Below are positions 44,181-56,314 of a DNA stretch of 64,000 nt, one piece after another (positions within the stretch are counted from its first letter, which is position 1; each line of letters starts with the position of its first letter). Source of the stretch: Plazaster borealis (lineage: Eukaryota > Echinodermata > Asteroidea > Forcipulatida > Labidiasteridae); the NCBI GenBank assembly GCA_021014325.1, contig CM037473.1, forward strand, positions 24,046,822-24,110,821, given 5' to 3'. The notes beneath the pieces were generated by a model, which worked only from the letters and a program-made list of their open reading frames with translations, was not told where the DNA came from and ran no database searches. The position numbers and the translations under genes are program-made.

Positions 44181-46395
44181 AACCGATTTGAGAAACTGGC
44201 ATAGGATCTGAACAGGTATCACAATGGATGATGGATACCTGGAAGACTATATGGTCAAACCTTTACCAATAATTGATAGTTCTGTTAGCGACCAGCAGCC
44301 ACCTCGCTGTGATCCTTCGATCGAACGCCATGAGAGAGTATGCATGACCGGAACGATCGGACCATCATGGCAACTTAAGACGGAAACAAGATGCCGATGC
44401 ATTAGGGCTCTGGCCCCCGCCAACTGCTCAACCACAGCCCCGTCATAGTGTACATAATTGGCCGAATGTCTCTCTATATTAAAGATAAGATCTCGGCAAT
44501 TTAGTTTTAAAATAACTCAATGCTGAAGTTGTAATGTGCATAGACCTATGGATAAAAACCATTTGGGATTTGTTTAATAGCGCAACGTCCTGCAATCACG
44601 ATATCCCGCTGTGGGTTGAAAAAAACTAAGGCATATCTTCCATCAGCTTTACCAAATCACAACAATATTGTACTCAATTATTTTCTCCTGAGCGTTTGGG
44701 GAAAAAGTCAAACAAATACCACAGTGTGTGCACTGGGTGATCCTACTGTGAGCATTATCACCACAGTGTGCACACATCATTATCACTGTGACTTGTTTTC
44801 CTTCCTCAATGCTTGTTCCAACTGTGGACACACTGTGAAGAAGACGACATCGTGGTCTAATTCCAAGTCCCCTGTATAGAACACACTAGGAACACATAGT
44901 TGTCTATGACATGCTATGCTGATCGCAGTGTGAATTCACTTTGTGAAAACACTGCGATTTTGTCTAGGTTTTTTTTATATATAGATATCTCGTAAATTAA
45001 TTCCTTCTCTGGTTTTGTCAGAAATTCAAGTGACGTCATCAGAAGGGTGAATCACCCAATTGTTGAGTGTTCTCTAATCGCTATGTATGCTTCTTAAATC
45101 CCAAAAGGCAATGACATCGTCTTGTATTTGCCGAGAGTGCTACGTGGCTTAAAAGAAGACGGAAGGATACAGTTGAAATCCCGGGAGGACTTGGCGATTC
45201 TTTTGACGTGCCGCCGATTCACCTGTTCACTCAATGGGAAAAGCCTTATAGTTGAATCCACCAAACGCGGAGTATGTTTTCACCCACGTAATATGTTGCA
45301 ATGGATATGCTAGCTGTCCTTTTTACACAATCATTTAGAGTCTCTGATTGCTGTTGTGATACAACAGGTTTTCTAACTGAGTAAATCTTGTTATGACGAA
45401 GCAAAGTTTTAAAGACTATTTAAAAACAATCCATTTTAAAAGTGGCCACGAAATGAGAGTTTTTATCCATTCTTTTCAAAACACAATGAAGGACTGATTA
45501 GGCCTAAATGCCTTTTTTCCCTTTAAAAAGAACAACAAATCCTTTCAATTATTATCACAAACTATACACACATTCTCCTACCATGAACATTTACTTGTTT
45601 CACCATGAGTATTTAGTCCAATTGGACCAATGGGGAAATTTTCTTTCGCTACTTGAAATAGATAATTATATTGATAATTACCTCACCATAGTTCCTGATA
45701 TCAGTAATTTCTTGTGTGTCATCATGCTGTTGAAACTTTAAGTTAAAAGAGTGTGTAGTGACCAGCTAAAATACCATGCAATGTACCCTATTTGCGACTG
45801 ATACCCTGCCGAGCAAAATTTTCTGTTTAGCTGCTTTTTGAAATTAGGCACTTGACTTGAGCTCTAGGTGACTGCTTATACTCGTCGAGATGAGAGTTCA
45901 AATCGTAGCGTAGGCCTATTGGGCATGACTGTGTCCTCGAACCAGACGCGCATTTGCCAGAATGTGCTTCTCTTCGTCTATATATTTGGGGTGCGTTTGA
46001 TAAACCCATATTGCTAATTGATTTTGTGAAGTTATGCTCCCTATAAAGAATTAAGACAGATCAAGGAATGATTATTACATGGTTGCCTCTAGAAAAAGCA
46101 AAATAATTAAAGTTTTCAATAAAAACGCAATCCAATAAGTTTTCACTATTGTCACAGTGATCTAGATTGATATGTCTCATTTCGCTTATCAACTAAACTT
46201 ATTAATTGGCTAAGATAAAACCGGTATTAGAGGTCGATGAAATCCTGCCCATAGCCCAAATTCGCCAAGCACCAAGTTGAAATGAGTTCTCACATAGTGA
46301 TTTGTATTCTGATATCGCAGTTTTGCGAATAGCAATAAAATTAATTGGCTAACTTATCTTAAGATCCATGGTTAGTATTTAAGCCGGACAGATGT
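44181..46395. other. no gene recognised
   Basis: Includes a region at about 44715-44960 with repeated CACAGTGTG/CACACTGTG words on both strands, and otherwise unassigned AT-rich sequence. An open frame at 44224-44448 (plus) is GC-richer but has no recognised domain. Confidence 0.4.
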
Positions 46396-46605
46396 TTTCA
46401 GAACTTGGTAGTCTCCCGAATTCCGAAAAATCTACTCTGCGGCAGTAGAATAGTCTCCCGAATTCCGAAATCTACTCCGCGGCAGAGCAAGACAAGTTCT
46501 CAAAGAACAAAAAATCTACAAAGAAAAGTAGATACCGGTATATGGTGTTACCGCAAGCCAAATATACATTGATACCCACCATGCAATACCTCAAATCCTA
46601 TATAT
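46396..46605 (+). mobile_element. Penelope-like terminal-repeat fragment, plus strand
   Basis: TTTTCAGAACTTGGTAGTCT, a tandem duplication of TCTCCCGAATTCCGAAA...CGGCAG, CAAGTTCTCAAAGAAC, GGTGTTACCGCAAGCC and CACCATGCAATACCTCAAAT. It is collinear with the minus-strand copy at 26376-26560, but the hammerhead-bearing part is absent. Confidence 0.55.
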
Positions 46606-47156
46606 TTAAGCCTCGATAAGACATTTTTGTGAAATCTAGTGCAGCGATGTGCAGAGACCTTAACCGCTATACGCCAAACACTGCAGTAAAATAAACAAAA
46701 CCAGAAATCTCCCGCGTGGTATACCGATTAAACTGAACTGCACATCTGTCATCACGCTACAGAGATGTATTTGTTTCCCCATACACGAGTCTTTCACCCA
46801 TTAGACCGAACCTAGCGTATACATCATCGCTCTATCCAAGCGCTCCCAAAATCTAATTATTTAAACAAACTCAGGCTTCGATATGTATTTTTTTCTCGCG
46901 CCAGTGGAGGCGAAAGAACGCTCTCTCATCGGTTCAATCGGGCGAGGGGGCTTGTCAGATTGGCAAGCTTTAATATGTTTTATTTATTGTCGAGTGTAAA
47001 ATTCATTTATGAAAAGTTGAATTGCAGGTGAGATCAACTTTATTTATCAGGAGAGTTTTCTTTCAAATCAGAAAATATAAATCAAACTTTCTGTATTGTT
47101 TTAATCACCAAGACTGTTTTTTTGTGTTTATATAGTGTCAGTTTGTTTAATTGCTC
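46606..47156. other. no feature recognised
   Basis: AT-rich spacer. Confidence 0.4.
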
Positions 47157-47782
47157 TTAAAGTTATTGTACACTATTGGTAACATCTCAATATCAGAGTC
47201 CATATTTTTTGTGCTTCAACATATGCATGAACAAACAAACCTGTGAAAGTTTGAGCTCATTGGTCATCGAGATCATTAGAAAATAGCGAAAAGAGACCTT
47301 ATGTGTTTTCTGTTTTTTCAAAATATCGCGCGTGATAAAAACTATTGTTTTACTCATTTCTCAGAAACAATAGCATTTTAGGCAGAAATATTTTAAGGAA
47401 CCCTTTCTACCATTACTTACTTTAAATCGTGTAAGTTAGCATAAAAATTTACTTTGTAACGAGCGACGGAGAGCTGTTGATGGTATAACACATTGTGAGA
47501 AACGACTCTCTCTGAAGTAAAGTAGTTTTTGAGAAAGATGTAATTTCTCACTAGAATATTTGAATCTGAGAAAGACTTCATGCCTAAAGCCTTTCTCAGG
47601 CATCTGAAAGCACACAAATTTGTGCAACAAGGTTGTTTTTTCTTTCATTATTTTCTTGCAACTTCGATGACCAATTGAGTCCAAATTTTCACAGGTTTGT
47701 TATTTTATGCATAATTATGTTAGGATACACCAAGTGAGAATACTGGTCTTTGACAATTACCAAACATGTCCAGTGCCTTTAA
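47157..47782. mobile_element. composite TTAA MITE from two families
   Basis: The left ~280 bp (TTAAAGTTATTGTACACTAT... GGTCATCGAGATCATTAG... TTACTCATTTCTCAGAAACA) is the reverse of the 56311 family. The right ~340 bp (GTTAGCATAAAAATTTACTT... GTCCAGTGCCTTTAA) is the main family with a different centre. Single outer TTAA borders suggest one recombinant element rather than two neighbours. Confidence 0.6.
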
Positions 47783-48383
47783 CTCCTTTGTTTGCAAAAT
47801 AATGTTGTAATGTATTAACAATTATTGGTTAACCCATAATGACGGCATGTGCCATTAATCATGACACATTTTGTTTATTTCACCAGTTTCTAAAATGTTT
47901 AATGACCTGGGAAGCCAAAGTCCGTAATATCACAGACTGGACCATTCTCCATATCTAAGGGGGGAGGTCAGGTCTCCGAGTTGTGTGTTTTTATTTATTT
48001 ATAACCTTTTGGGTTTTTTAGGGTAGAAACATGTTCGGCAGTCATATGAAGTAGTACAATATCCCATGTCAAATACAGACCTACCCAGATCAAACCCTCT
48101 GATAAGTGGAGCCATCTCTTCTTGTCACTAATTAAAACATAATTAATTAAACAGAGCAAGATAAACCTCAAGTTATCATAGCAATAGCTGGACATTTAAA
48201 GAAGTCACTTACATGTAAAACATTATTGGGCAATGCACAAAAAACATTTTAAAATACATTTTGGATGGTGTGCCAGTAAATGGAACCTTCCAGCATTGGA
48301 ATAAAGACTGGGGCTGACACGCCAACAAGGGTTTACAGAAAACAAAATTGAGCTTTACTAGGTTTTGAACTTTTTCTATTCTG
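47783..48383. other. no feature recognised
   Basis: AT-rich spacer between two MITEs. Confidence 0.4.
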
Positions 48384-48676
48384 TTAAAGAGGAAGGGAGA
48401 TGTCAGATTCTATTTTGTGAAATACTCAGTTTCCAATAGATATAGAGTCCTCATGTGAGTTGGGAAAAATACAAGTCTCTAACCTCACGTTAAAATGATG
48501 TCACCGGATGTTTTGGATGTTGACAAACTTTGCACTGGAAGGGTATCTAATACAATGACAATTTACATCATTTTAACGTGAGGTTAGAGACTTTTTTTCC
48601 CGCTCACATGAGGACTCTATCTATTGGTAAATGAGGACATCACAAAATGGAATTTGACATTTCCTTCCCTCTTTAA
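48384..48676. mobile_element. long-palindrome TTAA MITE
   Basis: TTAAAGAGGAAGGGAGATGT at the left and ACATTTCCTTCCCTCTTTAA at the right. The arms stay complementary through AGAGTCCTCATGTGAG/CTCACATGAGGACTCT and AGTCTCTAACCTCACGTTAA, around an ~80-bp centre. The transcript would form a hairpin of more than 100 bp. Confidence 0.85.
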
Positions 48677-49239
48677 ACAAGTGCAGGTTTTGTTTACGAA
48701 CATCCAGGTAACAGTACATTCGTTGTGCTTAATTACTGCTATGACGTCATACTATTGAGGCACATGTATTTTTTTCTTCAAATATCTTCATGTATAAAAC
48801 ACAACAGTTGATTCGTCACAAATCTACGGTTTGCTTAGTTCAGTAGAATCGTTGCGAATCTGCAGAACGGCAAACTAAAACGTTGTTTTATTTATAGTAG
48901 GAATAGTTTGAAATAAAACGCATCAATTTCAGTTACAAGAGCTCGATCTTACCTCATATTTTGTATATGTAGACGTTTTTGCATTTCTGTTATGTTTTTG
49001 TAATTTTCAAAGCTTTGTTTCTTGAATTTTTGAACTTTTACAAGCTGGGACTCATGGGATATCAGATGATTCAACAGAATGGGCCACCCAGCTTAAAATT
49101 GGAAAAGGAAAAAACATCCCGTGCTCTTTTTACTTCCTTTGCTTCGCTGTTAGTTTCACTTGCGTTTGGTTTTACTCTTTATTTACATGTAAAGTTTATT
49201 ATTTCTCCCACAGATGTTATAATATTCTTTTAATTTTAT
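48677..49239. other. no gene recognised
   Basis: Contains an 84-codon frame (48979-49233) with hydrophobic stretches but no domain or splice evidence. Confidence 0.4.
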
Positions 49240-49365
49240 GTTAAGAAGAACTTCCGGGTCAGATTTGACCCGGATCCTGAGCCGGATCCTGAGCCGGATC
49301 CTGGTTCCGTTAGGCCATTGGGACTCGGAATCCGGGTCAATTTTGACCCGGGAATTTTAAGAGTG
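49240..49365. mobile_element. small GGTCA/TGACC MITE
   Basis: CTTCCGGGTCAGATTTGACC at the left, AATTTTGACCCGGGAATTTT then AAGAGTG and TA at the right, with CCGGATCCTGAG repeated internally. Same family as 60657-60885. Confidence 0.6.
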
Positions 49366-50654
49366 TAATGGTGATAATAAACAACGTTTTTCTAAAGCGC
49401 GCAAACGAAACACAAACAGTTTATGAGCTCTTAATAGTTCAGTCTTCAGCAGTTTCTTGAACATGATAACTGTGTTGGAATGACGAACTTGGGTGGAGAG
49501 CTTGTTCCACAGGACTGTGTAGAGGGCCACTGTAACCATATGTACCCTATGGCAGCCTTGTTACGGATGGGTAGGGTAATAGTGTTTGATTCAGATACTT
49601 TGCTGAAGCAGCTTCGCGTTGGTAGTGTCAACAAAATGTAAATGAATAAATGAGCGAATGTGAAGATGAATTGAATAAAAGTTTAAAATCTGAGCGGTCA
49701 TATTAAATTGCGAGTTTCCGAAACATTCAACAACTAAAGAGTAGATCATGATCGATGTTTGGACGCTATCTGATTGAAATTGAGGTACAAGGCAGCGTTA
49801 CGTCTACGTCACCTGTCACGCCTTAAGACACGTTGGAGTGTTTCCTTTCCCCTGTCTTGAAAATCCCTAACGAATTATATTGGATGCATCTCACTGCGGC
49901 CAGATATTATTAAAAACCAGAAACATATAGTATCAGGGCGCACGGTCGGGCTGTTTCATTATACGTGATAAATCACACTTCTATCCGGCCAAGTCTGACA
50001 GTAAAAAGCCTGTGAATGGCTTAAAGGACCATCATCTCGTCTAAATAAATCTAGAATATATGTACTTGAGCCATGGAGTGTCTTTCTTTAATTTTTATGG
50101 GAAAAATGTAATTGCATGATGTTGCAAACTGCATACCAACCAAAAGGACATGTGATATCAAATGCAAACATTTTGTAAAGGTCCCATTTTTCGATCCTTA
50201 TATAGCAGAGTCTTTCATAAAGTATAAAATAATAACAACACAGATATACACACACACACCCACACATGGATATATTGGTGTAACAGAATCAGGTCAAATG
50301 AGAGTAAGAAAATAGGAGTGAGAAGAAAGGAGCAAAATGCAGTCAGAAGAAGCGTGCATTAGACAAAGAAAAGTACGTAGGGAAAGAGAGGGGATAACGG
50401 AAGTTAGAGAGTCGGGGCATTTGAATGGTTTTGGAACAACGTGGTCACTGCATACAGTCACTCTTTACATTATAGAGGTCGCATAGGGAATGCGTCATCA
50501 CGATGGCTACTGTTTGAGCTTCAGGAGAAAAAATACAGTGGCATAACCCATTGTACAAAAACAGGAGCGTGGATGTTTGCAAACGCCGAAAACATAGTTA
50601 CCGGGTTTCCCCCCCCCCCAGTATTTGAACTTGCATTGAACCAGAGACCCGAAC
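49366..50654. other. no gene recognised
   Basis: Includes a (CA)-rich patch near 50240-50270 and a C9 run near 50610; no transposon ends or exons recognised. Confidence 0.4.
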
Positions 50655-51200
50655 GTTGTCAGTTGAGTAAGAACGTTCCAAGTGTAACAAGAACTTTTTC
50701 AAGTGGAACACTTGTTCCAAGTGGAACAATAATGTTCAATTTAGAACGAGAACGTTCAAAGTGGAAAAAGACCGTTTCAAGTGGAACAAGATTGTTCCAA
50801 GTGGAACAATATCGTTCCAAGTGGAACAAGATCGTTCCAAGTGGAACAAGAACGTTTTCAAGTGGAACAAGAACGTTTTCAAGTGGAACAAGAACGTTTT
50901 CAAGTGGAACAAGAACATTCCAAGTGGAACAAGAACGTTCTAGGTGGAACAAGAACGTTTTCAAGCGGAACAAGAACATTCCAAGTGGAACGAGAACGTT
51001 CTAGGTGGAACAAGAACGTTCCAAGTGAAAAAAGACCGTTTCAAGTGGAACAAGAACATTTTCAAGTGGAACAAGAACATTTTCAAGTGGAACAAGAACA
51101 TTCCAAGTGGAACAAGAACGTTCTAGGTGGAACAAGAACGTCCAAAGTGGAACAGGCATGTTCCAAGACGAACACGAACGTTCTAAGTAGAACAAGACGC
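50655..51200. repeat. minisatellite of GTTCCAAGTGGAACAAGAAC units
   Basis: About 27 units alternating between 20 bp (GTTCCAAGTGGAACAAGAAC) and 21 bp (extra T in GTTTTCAAGTGGAACA). Each 20-bp unit contains the near-palindrome GTTCCAAGTGGAAC. The array makes open frames on both strands (SSGTRTF, KWNKNVF and similar) that shift wherever 20- and 21-bp units alternate, so they are not genes. Confidence 0.95.
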
Positions 51201-51339
51201 TCCCATTACGATTGTGTCTTCGGTTCCAGTGATACATCACTTATGTCATTGACATCCATTGTCCTTCATGGTACGACGCATATAGAATCAATTTTCACAC
51301 AGACGAAAGAATATAAAAACGTACCGGATCCCAGACACA

Positions 51340-51688
51340 GTACTTGATAAGTAACCATATAAAAATATAACTTCAACCTGAAGCTCGCTAAATATATTAT
51401 TTTCATACAGTAAAAATCCACCAGAGAAATACCTCCATCTGTAATGCCAAAAACTAGAAATTACATTAAGAAACGCCAAATCACCATGGATTATTGTGAT
51501 TGCCGCAATCGAAATAAGCACTTACATGTACATTATGAACGTGCACATGATCCCTGAAAACACAAGAACCATTCTTTGTTTTCAATCCCTCGAGACCACC
51601 TTTGCATTTTTTTCCCGTGGTCGGTTGGAATGCGAGTTTGTTTAAAACTAGAGGACAGAAATGAATTTACTCCTCCTAAAACCTTTAA
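51340..51688. mobile_element. TTAA-bounded MITE, CGTGCACAAA family, copy 3
   Basis: Internal GAACGTGCACATGATCCCTG, TTTCAATCCCTCGAGACCAC and right end CTAAAACCTTTAA. The left border near 51340 is diverged. Confidence 0.5.
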
Positions 51689-52792
51689 AGACATTGATGT
51701 CATTAAACAGAATTATAGCACATAGCGTATAGCGTTACCTAAACTATCGTATCTCTCCGCCTATATACACTCTGACTAGGTTAACGACCGAAGCATACTG
51801 GAATGATGTTTTAATTAGATACGATCTCAATCTAAATTCGGTACATTTGCAGTCTATCGATTTGTCCCGTGTCTTCAGTTAAAACCTGTGTTAGACACAG
51901 GGCCCAGAATACACTCCAATTGAAATTCAAGAAATGCCGCCGCATAGCTACAAATTGAAGAGGGAACATTGGGCTTAAGTGTTTTTGCGCTGAGAGCAAC
52001 CTTTGTCACGTTACTCCTCCTCCCAGTTCGTGTCCTTTCCGAGGATCTGCGGCTTCTTGGACATTTTTTGGGAGGAGAAGACTTCCATCCTGTGGACATC
52101 CATTATTAAGGGAGTTTTCACAAGTGGATTTCAATTTGAACGAGTGAATTCCCTATAACAGTTTTGGTTCAAATGAGCGGATCATTTTAGACTATCTTGA
52201 AAACATTCTATTGATAAAAATGTAATGCATTTAAGATATTGTTACGTTCTTATACAATGTGATACCGGTATGCTCATTTTATGATGCCTTCCATGATAAA
52301 AGCTGTTATATGTATATTACATCATTGGTTTAGAAGAATACATTCACTCCCACTAGTATGAACAAAACCCGTATAGATGTTTCAAATTTGGTGGTCACAT
52401 GTTTTGTGAAAAAAAAACTTATTATGTTGTTTGATGAATGTTATTCACGTGCATATCGGACTTATTTTGGTGTGAGGCAATCGAAATAACCAATGGTAAT
52501 TTGTTGCCTCTTCAAATGCTATTTCCTAGATTTTGGAGTCATACATGAATATTTCCCTGGAGGATTGGCACTGGTGTGAATTTAAAAAAAGGAAAAGCTT
52601 TCAGATTAAAACTTATAATTTTTGTTCTTTGTATTTACTAAAACCACAATACACAAGCCATTATATTTCCCAATAATGCCAGATGCACAGACATTTAATA
52701 GAGGAACCCATGTACCCAACGCCAGCCTGTGAAGTACGGTACTTTGTGGCAGTCTGTGGTACCAATTAATGGGATACATTTATGAACATTAA
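51689..52792. other. no gene recognised
   Basis: A GC-richer patch at about 51990-52090 is open on the minus strand but shows no domain; the remainder is AT-rich. Confidence 0.4.
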
Positions 52793-53222
52793 ACAAAGGT
52801 TTACACCTGAAAAAAGGGTTATAGATCCGGGTCACCGCTTTGGGTGTTTGTGTGACTCGGATTCTGTGTCAAAAACTGTAGCACAACTGGTCAGTGTGAC
52901 ATATAGAACAAGTCATGCTGACCCCCAAAAAGGGTCTGGCCCCTGTCACCCTACTTCAGGTCAAGTCTGACCAAGGACATTTTAGAGTGTACATCTCCTC
53001 TGTTGAAGATACTGTCTACTTTATATTTAAAATGTCTTGGGTCAGAATTGACCGGGAAGGATCACATAGGACAAGACCTATTAATTTTTTTAGGAGTCAG
53101 TTTGCCCGTTTTTTGCGTCACGCTGACCAGGAATCTTGGTCAGTAATGTGTTTGCGACACATTGGTCCGGCCCCAAAAGACCATTTTCCGGGTAAATTCT
53201 GACCCTGGGCACGTTTTCAGTA
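52793..53222. mobile_element. pair of GGTCA/TGACC elements
   Basis: One unit runs to GACATTTTAGAGTG with TA at about 52990; a second, from about 53027 (AAAATGTCTTGGGTCAGAAT) to 53222, ends TGACCCTGGGCACGTTTTCA. Internal GGGTCA/TGACC words throughout. Borders are approximate. Confidence 0.5.
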
Positions 53223-54794
53223 TAGCTGGCAGAGCCCATCAATAAAAAGAAAGTGTCAACAAACGAAAATAGTATAAACAAAATTTAAAAAGATGATCAC
53301 AACAAAGATAACAAGAAACCTAAATGAACTTCACCCATTTTGTCTTATTTCCATTGTAAATAATTTCCATATCTCAACATAATATTGGATCGTAAAATGG
53401 TGGTATCTATTGGGCTCACAAGTCGTTGATTTATATGCAACATTGTGTAAAACAACTTAAGATACAATGCTTAATTGTTACATAATGCTCTAGTCTCACA
53501 AAAACTATAAGTAGCCATTTAATTTCACTTCACTAATTAACGGCACACACACTCAAACGGTGGCTTAGCATTAATTTAATAATGAGCTGTGGTGCGCTAG
53601 CTCAACTTCTGAACCAACGATACTTTATACAAGGGTAAAAGATCCAATTGAATTAACTTAGTTAACTTTAATTAGCCGGGCAGCTTGTTAAACATAATGA
53701 GAGAATTAATACCAGAGCCTATTTTAATACAATTAGAAAGACCTTCAATGTGCATGGGGTTGATGTAAGGTGGCATTTGAACGTCATAGCGGAGAGGGGG
53801 GAAATGCCTTGAAAGACACAAAATGGGGCTTTCACCTGGACCGGTCCGGACTGGATCGATCTTGTATGGATTTGTTAAAATGGTGCCACACTTGTTCCTT
53901 TTCTCTGTATACGTTAATATGTTATCAATGGGGCTACTACAGAGGGGCTAGCTCGGGGATGGGAGACTGAAGGACGATCTTTTGGCTCCGGTTTCGTCCA
54001 TGAATCTTAAAAGACAAGCGCTCCGGAGGAGTTGGGGTCTTGGGGCATGTGCGCGCAACTCGAGGGGAAATCAAAAAGCTTCCCGCCTTTTTATGTGTGT
54101 CTGTTTCTATAAGTGCTTTACACATCGTCTGATTGTAATTTAGCACGACGCTTTATAATGCGATCAGCAGTTTGTTCAAACACGCGTTGTAATGCGACAA
54201 GCGCAAATCCAGTTTCCCGTGTTTTCGTAGCGATTTCAGTCTCTGAAATGTTATTAACGGGGTGAATGCTTTCAAAACAGAGAAACATAAACAGTCTAAA
54301 GGACATCGCTCAAAATAAGACGAACACATACTAGTTTGCTGTCAGAACGAAGAGCAAACTTGAAGAAGAATGATTGACTTAAAATACTTAAAAATAAACA
54401 ACAACAACGCACAAATAAACCACATCAATGTAAACCAAAACAAAACTAACACGCATCTCCCTAAGAAAAATATATATTAAGAAGAAAAAAATTGCATTAG
54501 TTTTAGAAGTCAGTAAAACAGTCACATGCATCTCATACTGCCCCACACCCTAACGGACAATACTAACTAGTTTTTATAAAACACAATTCCTCTTCAAAAT
54601 AAAGCAAAACCAAAATAGCATACATCTTCAAAAAAAGAAAAGAAGACGAAGAAAAACAATTGATAAGAACATTGTCATCAATATGTTAAGCAAAACAATT
54701 TTCACACCGATTAAATAAAATGTAAAATAATTAGCTTGGCTGATGACTTTAACCATTGCTAGATCGTCTATTAATTTACGCATATGAAAACAAA
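53223..54794. other. no secure gene
   Basis: AT-rich. A minus-strand frame at 54118-54242 after AACATTTCAG ends in TAA and reads FALVALQRVFEQTADRII, but nothing supports it further. Confidence 0.4.
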
Positions 54795-54960
54795 ATTAAC
54801 GTAGGATAAGGCTTGAGGCTATGCATGATGGTAATAAGGTTTGCAGTGATACCATTGGCACATCTCTATTGAGTAATGCAGAGTCTGGTATCTCCACGTT
54901 TCGACCAGTGTGTTGCGCTCTTCTTCTGGGGATTATGTAAATAAATGTTTTATAAAAGTG
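54795..54960 (-). mobile_element. decayed Penelope-like terminal-repeat fragment
   Basis: The reverse complement carries CCCCAGAAGAAGAGCGCAAC, then ACTGGTCGAAACGTGGAGAT, then TACCATCATGCATAGCCTCA, the same order as at 26376-26748 but much diverged. The hammerhead core boxes are broken (CAGAAGA; G after the cleavage-site T). Confidence 0.4.
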
Positions 54961-56091
54961 TCCCCGATCGCAGATAATTACATCTGCAGTGCACCACAAA
55001 AATACAGCTGATTTAGAGCAGCCGTTCGTGTCATCATGACAGGCAATGGCAAAGCAAACATAACTTGATTAACAAATGCTTCGAGATACAGGATGTACAG
55101 TCGAAAAAGAGGGGGAAGAGATAAAGGGACTGCCTTTAGAATCAACACGTGCGAAAACAGCAGATGACATTGACCGTATTACCAACACGAACCTCTGCAA
55201 CACCTGTGAAAGGTACAAGTGAATGCCATGCTTCGGATTAAGATTTTTGTTTGTTTTTCGAAAACGGTTTCTGACACTAAACGGTATCCTTGGCATGTGG
55301 CATATACCGTAAACATTTTCCAGTTATTTTACGGGTATCGCCTAAAAAATATATATACAATGTTATGCGATATGCAATATGCTGTCTATTAAATACCGCT
55401 TATTGTAATGATGTATATGATGTAAATTACGGTTGCGTTTCGTATGTGTTGCATACAAGAACAGTCCGTAAATCTTGCGGTAATTTGTTACAATTTTTCT
55501 TTATTCGACCCAAAGTTGTTTTTTAAAGTGTATAATGTTTAACGTATTCTTCATGACGTAAATTGCAGTATATAGTTCACAAATCTTACTGGCAAGATTT
55601 AACTTTAATTGACTCTGTATTCTATGTATTTTGCATGTGGTGTAATTAGATGTGGCGATAACCGTATTGTCTACAATAAACAGCAGTTATTGCAAAACTC
55701 AATACACTTGAGGGGCATGAAGACAATGCTTATGTTGCCTCGCGTAGTTCACGATCAACGAATCAAGTTTAAGGCAGTTTAATCATTAAAATGAAGGCCT
55801 TGTACCAACAAATATTGATGACAAGTAATTGGACAAAATAATGTACAGGGGGCCTACGTAATGGAATAGCCTACGTTGGCAGGGTATACGCAGACTGCCA
55901 AGGGACTTACACAACACATGTGAAGAATTGTTGCTATTCATTGCAATGATTTGAGAATGTTATTTTCAACCAGAAATATCACTGATCTATAGTTTATACC
56001 AATGCCAATCCCCACGTATAATATTTCTACCATGCAAAGTTTCAAATCCCGCAAAACGTTAGCCGTTTACTTTGTTTTCACTTAAAGGGTG
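54961..56091. other. no secure gene
   Basis: A 48-codon plus-strand frame at 55076-55222 (MLRDTGCTVEKEGEEIKG...) is noted but unsupported. Pieces near 55950-56080 resemble the CGTGCACAAA family. Confidence 0.35.
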
Positions 56092-56314
56092 TGCACAACA
56101 TTGGTAAGACTGAAAATATAAATGTTCACAGATTTGCACATAATCTGCATGATATAAAGACTGTCATGGAATACAACTTCCCATGAAATTTTCTCGTGAT
56201 TCTGACGACTGACTGAGCTTAAATTTTCAAAGGTTTGTTATTTTATGTTTATTGGGTCACACAAAGTGCGGATACTGGTCTTTGAGAATTACCAATGTTG
56301 GCCGCGTGCTTTAA
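56092..56314. mobile_element. TTAA MITE abutting the next element
   Basis: TTAAAGGGTGTGCACAACAT to GTTGGCCGCGTGCTTTAA, with internal CTGAGCTTAAATTTTCAAAG and GGGTCACACAAAGTGCGG. Its right TTAA is the left TTAA of the following element. Confidence 0.7.

Noticed and set aside
44224..44448. 74-codon plus-strand frame starting MDDGYLEDYMVKPLPI
   Set aside because: GC is slightly raised but both strands are open and no domain is recognised.
50441..51347. Plus-strand frames of 187-188 codons with RTFSSGT and KWNKN repeats
   Set aside because: Products of the 20/21-bp minisatellite. The opposite strand is equally open and the frame changes whenever unit length changes.
54118..54242. Minus-strand exon ending in TAA (FALVALQRVFEQTADRII)
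   Set aside because: Acceptor is plausible, but composition is not clearly coding and no neighbouring exon fits in phase.
55076..55222. 48-codon plus-strand frame starting MLRDTGCTVEKEGEEIKG
   Set aside because: Looks peptide-like, but no signal, splice or promoter evidence.
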